A program made the translations under genes and the position numbers. 6,492 bases of DNA from assembly GCA_013362295.1 (NCBI GenBank), contig JABFWJ010000222.1, forward strand, positions 1 to 6,492, read 5' to 3'. Under the pieces are notes generated by a model. The model was given only the letters and a program-made list of their open reading frames with translations, did not search any database and was not told the origin of the DNA. Source of the stretch: Thermoleophilia bacterium. GTDB taxonomy: Bacteria; Actinomycetota; Thermoleophilia; Gaiellales; Gaiellaceae. This document shows, one piece after another, positions 1-6,066 of the stretch; within the stretch, counting starts at the first letter, position 1; each line of letters opens with the position of its first letter.

Positions 1-2
1 AG

Positions 3-227
3 GCGGCCGCCGAGGCGTGGGGGAGGGCGTTGACGATGAACGTCGCGCTGCCGATCGCGGCGGTCTTGCTCGATCTCGGCTTTCCCTCCGCGACGGTGAA
101 GGCCGTCCCGATTCTCGCGCGCACCGCGGGGCTCCTCGCGCATCTCGCCGAGGAGCGAGAGGAGTCGATCGGATTTCCGCTCGCCGCCGCAGCGGAGGAA
201 GCGGTCGAGTACCGCGGGCCGGAGTGA
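3..227 (+). CDS. Citrate synthase / citryl-CoA lyase-like protein, C-terminal fragment
   Basis: The reading frame is open from the left edge and ends at TGA 225-227, giving 74 C-terminal residues; the N-terminus lies outside the window. The segment NVALPIAAVLLDLGFP followed by ILARTAGLLAHLAEE resembles the end of the small domain of citrate synthase-fold enzymes, especially the short forms annotated as citryl-CoA lyase (there typically NVDGAIAAVL.DLGF ... RTPGLVAH..EE). Such enzymes make or cleave a C-C bond between an acyl-CoA and a keto acid in the cytoplasm. The family's catalytic Asp in the NVD motif is Ala here, so ordinary condensation or lyase chemistry is doubtful. The stop codon overlaps the GTG start of the following CoA ligase (GTGA), implying translational coupling and a shared pathway. 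Family assignment is fairly sure; the precise reaction is not. Confidence 0.72.
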   Translation, partial: AAAEAWGRALTMNVALPIAAVLLDLGFPSATVKAVPILARTAGLLAHLAEEREESIGFPLAAAAEEAVEYRGPE

Positions 228-1498
228 CCGACGTCGAGCTGCAGCCGTGGGAAGCGCAGCTCGCGGCCGACGACGTCTTCTATCGCGCGCAACTCGAGTA
301 CGTGTTCGAGCGCTCAGCGTTCTACCGCTCCAAGCTGGCGGGTTTCGAATCAGCCGCGATGGGCGGACTGGCGGAGATCTCGCACCTCCCGCTGACCGAC
401 AAGCGCGAGCTGCGGGCGACCTGCACGCCGGAGAACCCCATCGGCACGCATCTCTGCGCCACAACGAGCGAGGTCGTCCGGATCTACTCGACGAGCGGCA
501 CCACCGGGACGCCGAGCTTCGTGCCGCTGACCGCCGGCGACCTCGAGAACTGGGTCACGGCGTCGGCACGCAGCTATGCCGCGTCGGGAATCGCCGCGGG
601 CCAGCGGGTCGTCACGACCTACAACGCCGGACCGTTCGTGGCCGGCGCCGCGCTCGCGTCGTTCGAGCGGATCGGGCTGACCCATATCCCGATCGGCACG
701 GGCAGCACGGAGCGCCTGCTCGCCGCGATCGAGCTGCTCCGTCCCGAGGCCGCGGTCCTGACGCCGTCCTACGCCGCGTATCTCCTCGAGTGCGGCGTCG
801 ACCTGCGCGCCTCGAGCGTCGTGCGCGTGCTCGTCGCCGGCGAGCCCGGCGGCGGCGAGCCGGCGTTCCGCGCGAAGCTGGAGGCGGGCTGGGGCGCGCG
901 GGTCACCGAGGCGATGGGCATCGGCGACATCGGCGTCTCGCTCTGGGGCGAATGCGAGGAGCAGGACGGCATGCATCTCGGCGCGCGCGGCTTCGTGCAC
1001 GTCGAGGTGATCGACCCCGAGACGGAGACCGCGCTCGAACTCGCGGACGGGATCACCGGCGAGCTCGTCCTGACCCATCTCCGCCACCGCGCCGCGCCGC
1101 TCCTGCGCTTCCGCACGCGCGACCATGTCGAGGTCCGGATGAGCCCGTGCCCCTGCGGACGCACCGGCCCGCGCATCCGGTGCCTCGGGCGGACGGACGA
1201 CATGCTGATCGTCCGGGGAGTGAACGTCTTCCCGTCGGCGATTCGTGAGATCGTGAGCGCGTTCGAGCCCGACGTGAGCGGCCAGATCCTCGTCCGACCC
1301 CAGGCTGCCGGCGTGAAGCAGGAGCCGCCGCTCCCGGTCAGCGTCGAGCTCGCGGCGGGGAGGGCCGCCGACGAGGGCCTCGCGGATGCGATCCGCGAGC
1401 GGCTGCGGAGCGCTCTCGTCGTCCAGACGCACGTCGAGTTGGTCCCGTGGGGCAGCTTGCGCCGCAGCGAGTACAAGTCGAAACTAGTCGAACGCTGA
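224..1498 (+). CDS. Phenylacetate-CoA ligase family adenylate-forming enzyme
   Basis: This 424-residue protein matches the usual length of about 430 for phenylacetate-CoA ligases (PaaK-type, AMP-binding superfamily). These cytoplasmic enzymes activate a carboxylic acid with ATP to an acyl-AMP and transfer it to CoA. Visible motifs are the ATP-binding loop YSTSGTTGTP (residues 88-97), the central AMGIGDIG segment, the paired cysteines of CPCGRTGPR (C309, C311), the hinge region GRTDDMLIVRGVNVFP (322-337), and a C-terminal GSLRRSEYKSKLVER (410-424) holding the expected adenylation lysine (K418 or K420). The GTG start at 224 was chosen because it overlaps the upstream TGA and the protein then aligns from a typical N-terminus (VTDVELQPWEAQ). 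The frame is open further upstream, but that part only shadows the preceding gene. No Shine-Dalgarno sequence sits at ideal spacing, which fits coupled translation. The acid substrate is unknown; aryl-acetate, benzoate-like or other acids are all possible. Confidence 0.9.
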   Translation: MTDVELQPWEAQLAADDVFYRAQLEYVFERSAFYRSKLAGFESAAMGGLAEISHLPLTDKRELRATCTPENPIGTHLCATTSEVVRIYSTSGTTGTPSFVPLTAGDLENWVTASARSYAASGIAAGQRVVTTYNAGPFVAGAALASFERIGLTHIPIGTGSTERLLAAIELLRPEAAVLTPSYAAYLLECGVDLRASSVVRVLVAGEPGGGEPAFRAKLEAGWGARVTEAMGIGDIGVSLWGECEEQDGMHLGARGFVHVEVIDPETETALELADGITGELVLTHLRHRAAPLLRFRTRDHVEVRMSPCPCGRTGPRIRCLGRTDDMLIVRGVNVFPSAIREIVSAFEPDVSGQILVRPQAAGVKQEPPLPVSVELAAGRAADEGLADAIRERLRSALVVQTHVELVPWGSLRRSEYKSKLVER

Positions 1499-1514
1499 TC
1501 CCTACCAGCAATGC

Positions 1515-1521
1515 GGGAGGA
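1515..1521 (+). promoter_or_regulatory. Ribosome binding site deciding the GST start
   Basis: GGGAGGA lies four bases before ATG 1526. It favours that codon over the in-frame ATG at 1511, which lies upstream of the site and has no such sequence of its own. Confidence 0.75.
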
Positions 1522-1525
1522 ACAC

Positions 1526-2239
1526 ATGGCTGCAAACACGCTGAGCATCCTCAAGCCGAGCGTGAACAACCTGACGGCCCGGATCTTCGTGCGTGCTGCC
1601 GGGCTCGACTTCGACGATGTGCTCTTCCGATCTAAGAAGGGCACGCCGGAGTTCCTGCAGAAGGACCCGGCAGACCTCACGCCGCTGCTCGAAGAGGCCG
1701 GGCTCGCGAAGGGCTCGCTCTGGGAGAGCTGCGCGATCATGCAGTACCTCTGCAACAGGCACGGCCTGACGGAGTTCTATCCGGAGGATCCGGCCGAGCG
1801 CGCGATGATCGACAGCGCGATGTTCTATCTCATCGGGACGCTGTATCCGCTGGTCGCGCGCGCGACGTATCCGGCGCTCGGCTTCGCGCAGTACGCGGGC
1901 GAGGTCGGCTCGTCCGAGGCTGACGAGTCGCTGAAGGCGCAGGCGCAGCGAGACGCGGAGGCCGCGCTCGCGGGACCGCTGGACGTCTACAACGTCTTCT
2001 TCCTCGCCGGCCGGTCGTTCATCGGCGGCGACAGGCCGTCGATCGCCGACATCCGTCTCGCGGCGACGCTGGAGTTCCTGCGCGCGATCGACTACGCGTT
2101 CCCGCCTTGGGCGAAGGAGTACATGAGCCAGATCGAGTCGACGCTCGGCGACGCCTACTCCGAGCCCGCCGCCGACGTGCGCGGTTACATCGAGTACGTC
2201 AAGTCGCAGGCGGAGGAGGCGGTTCCCACACCGTCCTGA
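1526..2239 (+). CDS. Glutathione S-transferase family protein
   Basis: The 237-residue product has the two-domain layout of cytosolic GSTs. A thioredoxin-like N-terminal half (residues 1 to about 85) has a candidate cis-proline in LTPLLEE (P53) and the glutathione-contacting motif WESCAIMQYL (E67, S68). An all-helical C-terminal half contains the conserved GGDRPSIADIRLAATLEFL segment, the usual N-capping box of the GST core. Such proteins conjugate or isomerise electrophiles with a thiol, or act as thiol-dependent reductases. The gene starts 27 bases after the CoA-ligase stop, so it probably belongs to the same operon. Two oddities stand out. Actinobacteria generally use mycothiol rather than glutathione, so the thiol substrate is uncertain. 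Bases 1618-1633, encoding VLFRS in the N-terminal domain, are identical to the end of an Illumina adapter, so residues around 31-36 may be a sequencing artefact. Family call is firm; substrate is unknown. Confidence 0.88.
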   Translation: MAANTLSILKPSVNNLTARIFVRAAGLDFDDVLFRSKKGTPEFLQKDPADLTPLLEEAGLAKGSLWESCAIMQYLCNRHGLTEFYPEDPAERAMIDSAMFYLIGTLYPLVARATYPALGFAQYAGEVGSSEADESLKAQAQRDAEAALAGPLDVYNVFFLAGRSFIGGDRPSIADIRLAATLEFLRAIDYAFPPWAKEYMSQIESTLGDAYSEPAADVRGYIEYVKSQAEEAVPTPS

Positions 2240-2244
2240 GACGA

Positions 2245-2274
2245 TGCGAGGCGCCGCTCCCGCGGCGCCTCGCA
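2245..2274. terminator. GC-rich hairpin between convergent genes
   Basis: TGCGAGGCGCCGC (2245-2257) and GCGGCGCCTCGCA (2262-2274) form a perfect 13-bp stem with a TCCC loop. It starts six bases after the GST stop and lies 16 bases beyond the stop of the convergent secreted-protein gene, so it can serve both. There is no clear U-tract in either direction, as is common for actinobacterial terminators. A second small hairpin, TGCTGA-TCG-TCAGCA (2282-2296), overlaps the end of the minus-strand gene. Confidence 0.8.
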
Positions 2275-2290
2275 ATCGAGATGCTGATCG

Positions 2291-3865
2291 TCAGCAGGGA
2301 TTCGTCGGCCGGGTGTTCCTGAAGTCGTTGAAGCGGCGGACGACGCCTCCCGGGATCGGATAGAAGAGCTGGAAGAGCGGCCCGTACTCGGCGGTCGACG
2401 TGCCGCCGAAGTTGTTCGTCGTGCCCGGGATCGCCGGCCCGCCCTGCTGCCAGAAGCACCGGCCGGCGAGGGTCGTGGTCGAGTAGAGCGGGTAGAAGTT
2501 CGCACCCGGGGGCGGGTTGACGCAGTTCTCGCCCGTGGTGCGGTTGCAGTTCCCGCCGAAGTCGGCCGCCTCGATGCGCGGCAGGTCGGCCTCGAAGGCG
2601 ACCCGGTCGTAGCTGCTGCTCCCGTTGAAGAGCGGGCTCGTGAAGCGGACCGCCTCGGACACGGGCCGCGACGTGTTGTTCCCCGGCCAGCTCGTCGGCT
2701 GGTACGAAGGCCCGTCGAAGTCGTTGTCCGTCCCGATACAGCCGGAGATGCCGACGAGGAGCGACTCGAGCGCACTGAAGCACGTGTTATCGTCGGCGTC
2801 GGGCGCCGGGTCGGTCGCGCCGCCGCTGTGGCAGTTGCCGTTCAGGACCCTGTCGCAGAACTCGAAGTGACCGATCTCGTCCGACATCGCGACGTTGTAG
2901 CCGTGGGCGGTCCACGTCAGGCGCGTGTGCTCGCTCGAGGTCGCGTACATCGGGTGGTAGGCGTACAGCGCCGTGTGGCAGGTGCCCTTCGGCTCGTAGA
3001 GCACTTGCCGGAAGCCGTTTGCGATGCTCGCCGTCATCGACCCCGTCTCGCCGGTTGTCAGGTCGTGGAGGACGACCTGGAAGCCGGCCGGGGTGTCATG
3101 CATGTCGACGGTGACCACGTCGCCCGGATCCATGAAGAAGTCCTTGGCCGGGTCGACCGTCGTCGCTGCGAACGGCGACGTGAAGACCGTCGTCGGGTCG
3201 GGCGAAGCATGCGGCACGCCGCTTTTCGTGATGAACGCGAAGCTGACCGGTTCCACGCCGGCCTTGTTCAGGCACTGCGAGTTTTGCGTCGTGTTGTCGA
3301 CTTGCGACGTGGAGAGGCTGTCGATGTTCAGAGCGGCGCACCACTTCACTGCGTCGCAGCTGACCCCGGCAGGCCACGGCGCCCAGCCCGGAGGATAGAA
3401 CTGCATCTCCATGAACGCGCCGCCCGGATGGTGGCCGATGTAGTCGGGCGCAGCCGGATCCGGGCTGTCGAAGATGTTGCTGTCGCTGTCGGGCGTACAC
3501 GTCGTGTGCTGGAAGTTCGGCGCGGACTGCGTATCGCACATGTCCATCCCGAACCAGAACGTAATGCGCTGCTGGAAGTTCCACGTCGCGCCAAGCCCGT
3601 CCTGTGTCGGCCGCTGTGAGGGGTCTTTCGGCAGGACAAGCGTGTAGAGGTTCGAGTTCCCCGAGCCCGCCCGGTTCGAGTAGAAGAGCAGCGCCGGCTC
3701 GTCGTGGCCGGTGTACTGGGTGCCGTAACCAATGGATTCCGCCACCTCGGTGCAGGTGGCCGCGTTCTCGCTGCAGTTCTTTGCCGCGCCGAGCGCGGAT
3801 GGCGCGAACCAGGCAGCGAGCGCCACTGCCCCGCCAAGTGCAAGGTGAGCGCGTAGTCGCTTCAA
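2291..3865 (-). CDS. Secreted cysteine-rich protein of unknown function
   Basis: The 524-residue product begins with a clear Sec signal peptide: basic MKRLR, a hydrophobic stretch at about 9-20, and a likely cleavage near PSALG-AAKN (residue 26). The mature chain has no further membrane segment. It holds 16 cysteines (31, 38, 110, 123, 170, 176, 198, 296, 337, 345, 362, 376, 440, 448, 470, 524), an even number suited to disulfides outside the cell. Distinctive stretches are YTGHDEPALLFYSN (51-64), IGHHPGGAFMEMQFYPPGW (143-161), VVTVDMHDTPAGFQVVLHDL (250-269), TTGETGSMTASIANGF (270-285), and the His-rich run through SEHTRLTWTAHGYNVAMSDEIGHFEFC (311-337). Acidic turns occur at DPAPDADDNTC and GTDNDFDGPSY. 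The His/Asp-rich conserved-looking motifs suggest a metal-binding or hydrolytic domain, but I recognise no named family and assign no function. The TTG start is chosen because AAGGAGGA lies five bases upstream. It is transcribed alone, opposite to both neighbours on its left. Confidence 0.85.
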   Translation of the reverse strand: MKRLRAHLALGGAVALAAWFAPSALGAAKNCSENAATCTEVAESIGYGTQYTGHDEPALLFYSNRAGSGNSNLYTLVLPKDPSQRPTQDGLGATWNFQQRITFWFGMDMCDTQSAPNFQHTTCTPDSDSNIFDSPDPAAPDYIGHHPGGAFMEMQFYPPGWAPWPAGVSCDAVKWCAALNIDSLSTSQVDNTTQNSQCLNKAGVEPVSFAFITKSGVPHASPDPTTVFTSPFAATTVDPAKDFFMDPGDVVTVDMHDTPAGFQVVLHDLTTGETGSMTASIANGFRQVLYEPKGTCHTALYAYHPMYATSSEHTRLTWTAHGYNVAMSDEIGHFEFCDRVLNGNCHSGGATDPAPDADDNTCFSALESLLVGISGCIGTDNDFDGPSYQPTSWPGNNTSRPVSEAVRFTSPLFNGSSSYDRVAFEADLPRIEAADFGGNCNRTTGENCVNPPPGANFYPLYSTTTLAGRCFWQQGGPAIPGTTNNFGGTSTAEYGPLFQLFYPIPGGVVRRFNDFRNTRPTNPC

Positions 3866-3870
3866 CGCAA

Positions 3871-3878
3871 TCCTCCTT
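3871..3878 (-). promoter_or_regulatory. Strong Shine-Dalgarno for the TTG-started secreted protein gene
   Basis: On the minus strand AAGGAGGA is followed by five bases and then TTG (3865-3863). This near-ideal site supports the rare TTG start, and the signal peptide begins directly at it. Confidence 0.85.
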
Positions 3879-3907
3879 GGTCGCCGGCGACAGCTCGCCT
3901 GCCAGCA

Positions 3908-3930
3908 CGGGACCGCCGGCGGAGGTCCCG
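3908..3930. other. Small hairpin in the leader of the secreted-protein gene
   Basis: CGGGACC (3908-3914) and GGTCCCG (3924-3930) form a perfect 7-bp stem around a nine-base loop. If transcription starts from the promoter just upstream, this lies in the roughly 80-base 5' leader of the secreted-protein mRNA. It could instead act as a weak terminator for the marR transcript coming from the right. No function is shown. Confidence 0.4.
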
Positions 3931-3952
3931 CTGAGCCCTGATCCGACAGGCG

Positions 3953-3982
3953 TTTCTAGGCCATCGCGACGCGCGCTGTCAA
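3953..3982 (-). promoter_or_regulatory. Sigma-70-like promoter of the secreted-protein gene
   Basis: Read on the minus strand, a perfect -35 TTGACA (3982-3977) is separated by 18 bases from TAGAAA (3958-3953), a 4/6 match to TATAAT. Transcription would begin near 3946, giving a leader of about 80 bases before the TTG start. The promoter sits between the end of marR (4003) and the secreted-protein gene, so the two need not be co-transcribed. Confidence 0.6.
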
Positions 3983-4002
3983 CACCGTTGCGAGATGTCG
4001 AA

Positions 4003-4491
4003 CTAGCTCTCGCGCTTGTAGCGACGGTCGTGGCTGCACGCGATGCGGAGCAGCGTGTCGTGGAGCTGCGTGCGGGCAGCCTCGTCCAGCGGCTCGAGAA
4101 ACGAGTCCTCGATGCGCTTCACGATCGCGCGGAGCCGGACCAGTTGCCGCTTGCCCGCGGCAGTGAGGGCGACCGTGTGCCGCCTGCGGTCGTTCGGATC
4201 CCGGCGCCGTTCGATCAGCCCGCGCTCCTCGAGCGCGTCGAGCTCGCTCACGAGCTGGCTCCGGTCGAGGCCGAGCACGTCGGCGATACTCGCCTGCGTC
4301 TCGGTCGCGCCCTCGCCGAGCAGGGCCAGCACGCCGTATTGGGGACCCGAGAAGCCGGCCTTCTCGATCTCGGCGAAGGTCCGGAGCTTGATCCCGACTC
4401 CGACCCGCGCGAGCAGGAACGCCGTGCTGGCGAGGAGCTCTTCCGGCAGGAAGTGTGACTTTGCAGGGATTTCGGATTTCGTACTCGTCAC
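4003..4491 (-). CDS. MarR-family transcriptional regulator
   Basis: The 162-residue protein has MarR architecture: N- and C-terminal helices for dimerisation around a winged helix-turn-helix. The helix-turn-helix and recognition helix are TETQASIADVLGLDRSQLVSELDALEERGLI (about 63-93), and the wing carries the signature RRRDPNDRRRHTVALTAAGK (95-114), matching the DxRxxxxxLT pattern of the family. MarR dimers bind palindromic operators and release them on binding small phenolic or drug-like ligands. The gene is divergent from a DHA2 exporter with 70 bases between the starts, the classic layout of a repressor controlling an efflux pump and itself. The GTG start is the only start codon before the conserved region. 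No Shine-Dalgarno sequence precedes it (the bases before are CTATTCCC), so the mRNA may be leaderless or nearly so. The ligand is not predictable. Confidence 0.92.
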   Translation of the reverse strand: MTSTKSEIPAKSHFLPEELLASTAFLLARVGVGIKLRTFAEIEKAGFSGPQYGVLALLGEGATETQASIADVLGLDRSQLVSELDALEERGLIERRRDPNDRRRHTVALTAAGKRQLVRLRAIVKRIEDSFLEPLDEAARTQLHDTLLRIACSHDRRYKRES

Positions 4492-4510
4492 GGGAATAGT
4501 GTAGCGCCGA

Positions 4511-4553
4511 CCAATCGTTGTCTATGTGTATCGTGGAAGAAGTAAACGATTGG
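4511..4553. promoter_or_regulatory. Inverted-repeat candidate operator between marR and the exporter
   Basis: CCAATCGTT (4511-4519) and AACGATTGG (4545-4553) are perfect 9-bp inverted repeats with 25 bases between them, inside the shared 70-base regulatory gap. The core ATCGT also appears at 4530-4534, so three ATCGT cores (4514, 4530, and inverted at 4546) are spaced exactly 16 bases apart. The right arm overlaps the exporter ribosome-binding site GGAG (4552-4555). Binding of the MarR-type protein here would be expected to block both genes. The spacer is wider than a single usual MarR site, so two dimers, or an RNA hairpin masking the ribosome site, are alternatives. Confidence 0.6.
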
Positions 4554-4555
4554 AG
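4552..4555 (+). promoter_or_regulatory. Ribosome binding site deciding the exporter start
   Basis: GGAG lies six bases before ATG 4562. It supports this start over the in-frame GTG at 4526, which would add twelve charged residues atypical for the family and read through the operator. Confidence 0.65.
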
Positions 4556-4561
4556 TCTCGT

Positions 4562-6022
4562 ATGAATTCCCTGGAAAACCGCAAGCGCTGGTTCGCACTC
4601 GCCCTCATCGTGGCCGCCCAGTTCATGGTCGTCCTCGACGTCGCGATCGTGAACGTCGCGCTTCCCTCGATCAAGACCGATCTCCACTTCAGCCAGGAGA
4701 GCCTCCAGTGGGTGGTGACCGCGTACTCGATCTTCTTCGGCGGCGTGCTTCTGCTCGGCGGCCGTCTCGCCGACCTGCTCGGCCGCAGGCGCCTCTTCAT
4801 GCTCGGGCTCGTCGTCTTCAGCGTCAGTTCGCTGCTGGACGGGCTCGCGTGGTCCGAGGGATCGCTGATCGCATTCCGCTCGCTGCAGGGTCTCGGTGCC
4901 GCGCTGCTCTCGCCGGCGGCCCTCTCGATCCTCACGACGACCTTCCGCGAAGGGCGTGAGCGGAACCTCGCGCTCGGCATCTGGGGCGCCGCCTCCGGCA
5001 GCGGCGGCGCGGCGGGCGTGCTGCTCGGCGGCGCGCTGACGAGCGCCTTCAACTGGTCGTGGATCTTCTTCATCAACGTCCCGGCAGGGATCGCCGTGCT
5101 CGCACTGACTCCGTGGCTGCTGCGCGAGAGCCGGGCGGATCTCGCTCACCGTCACTTCGATGCAGCCGGCGCAGCGTCGATCACCGGCGGGCTGATGCTG
5201 CTCGTCTACGCGTTGACGCGGGCGACGCAGCACGGCTGGGGGACGGGAACGACGATCGGACTGCTGCTCGGGTCGCTGGCGCTCGTGGTCGCGTTCGTCG
5301 TGATCGAGGCGCGCTCGAAGGCGCCGCTCCTCCCGCTCGGGATCTTCCGGCTGCGCACGCTGACCGCGTCGAACGTCAGCGGTCTCCTGCTCGCGGGGGC
5401 GCTGTTCTCGCAGTTCTTCCTGTTGACGCTGTACATGCAGCAGGTGCTCCACTACTCGGCGCTCAAGACCGGCGTCGCGTACATCGCCCTGACGTTGACG
5501 ATCATCGCGTTCTCGGGTGTGGCGCAGGCGCTCGCGACGCGCATCGGCGTCCGCCGCGTCCTGACGACCGGGATGATCGTGTCGGCGGCGGGGCTCGTGC
5601 TCTACGCCCAGCTGCCCGTCGAGGGCCACTACTTCTGGGATCTGTTCCCGGCGTTCCTCCTGAGCGGGCTCGGGCTCGCGCTCGCGTTCGTCCCGATGTC
5701 GATCGGGGCGTTGACGGGCGTGACCGAAGGCGAGGCCGGCGTCGCATCGGGTCTGATCAACACGAGCCAGCAGATCGGCGGTGCGATCGGCGTCGCGGTC
5801 GCGACGACGATCGCGACGACGTTCACGAGCCACTACGTGAGCTCGCACGTCGGCTCGGCCCCGCTGAGCGGCAACGCGTTGACGCACGGCTTCCAGGTGA
5901 CCTTCTACGTCCTCGCCGGGATCGCCGTCGCGGGCGGGCTCGTCGCGGCGCTGCTGACCGAGCGGAGGCTGCCTGCCGAGGTCGCCGAGGTCTCCGAGGG
6001 CGCACTGCTCGAGGCGGCGTAG
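4562..6022 (+). CDS. MFS drug exporter, DHA2 (EmrB/QacA) family, 14 TM
   Basis: The 486-residue membrane protein is of normal length for 14-TM DHA2 drug:H+ antiporters. Hydrophobic segments lie at about 11-33, 49-68, 79-97, 102-124, 138-160, 166-187, 203-220, 230-250, 270-291, 303-323, 332-350, 358-382, 401-421 and 444-465. Family motifs are clear: LDVAIVNVALP in TM1 (motif D1, with D26), GGRLADLLGRRR (66-77, motif A in the loop after TM2), and GAASGSGGAAGVLLGG (142-157, antiporter motif C in TM5). It should sit in the cytoplasmic membrane and expel hydrophobic or cationic compounds in exchange for protons. The divergent MarR gene and the inverted repeat between them imply ligand-induced expression. 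The short acidic C-terminus (AEVAEVSEGALLEAA) is cytoplasmic. The substrate is unknown. Confidence in the family is high. Confidence 0.94.
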   Translation: MNSLENRKRWFALALIVAAQFMVVLDVAIVNVALPSIKTDLHFSQESLQWVVTAYSIFFGGVLLLGGRLADLLGRRRLFMLGLVVFSVSSLLDGLAWSEGSLIAFRSLQGLGAALLSPAALSILTTTFREGRERNLALGIWGAASGSGGAAGVLLGGALTSAFNWSWIFFINVPAGIAVLALTPWLLRESRADLAHRHFDAAGAASITGGLMLLVYALTRATQHGWGTGTTIGLLLGSLALVVAFVVIEARSKAPLLPLGIFRLRTLTASNVSGLLLAGALFSQFFLLTLYMQQVLHYSALKTGVAYIALTLTIIAFSGVAQALATRIGVRRVLTTGMIVSAAGLVLYAQLPVEGHYFWDLFPAFLLSGLGLALAFVPMSIGALTGVTEGEAGVASGLINTSQQIGGAIGVAVATTIATTFTSHYVSSHVGSAPLSGNALTHGFQVTFYVLAGIAVAGGLVAALLTERRLPAEVAEVSEGALLEAA

Positions 6023-6032
6023 GTCGATTTCC

Positions 6033-6066
6033 CCGGGCCGCGGGCGTAGGAGCGCCCGCGGCCCGG
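6033..6066 (+). terminator. Hairpin terminator of the exporter gene
   Basis: CCGGGCCGCGGGCG (6033-6046) and CGCCCGCGGCCCGG (6053-6066) form a perfect 14-bp all-GC stem with a six-base loop, starting ten bases after the exporter stop. There is no U-tract downstream. The position and strength make a terminator the best reading. Confidence 0.8.

Noticed and set aside
17..223. Upstream extension of the CoA ligase to GTG 17
   Set aside because: The extra residues are Arg/Gly-rich and lie over the citrate synthase-like reading frame; the ligase family starts at the overlapping GTG 224.
350..1755. Minus-strand open frames opposite the CoA ligase and GST
   Set aside because: They are Arg/Ala-rich or Ser/Arg-rich with no recognisable motif, and the plus strand carries well-conserved enzymes.
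2282..2296. Short palindrome TGCTGA-TCG-TCAGCA as a regulatory site
   Set aside because: A six-base stem at the very end of a coding region is easily due to chance, and the larger hairpin next to it explains termination.
2828..3619. Plus-strand open frame opposite the secreted-protein gene
   Set aside because: Arg/Val-rich shadow composition without a ribosome site, whereas the minus strand shows signal peptide, Shine-Dalgarno sequence and promoter.
4526..4561. GTG 4526 as the exporter start
   Set aside because: It would add twelve charged residues before the normal family N-terminus and overlap the operator; ATG 4562 has a properly spaced GGAG.
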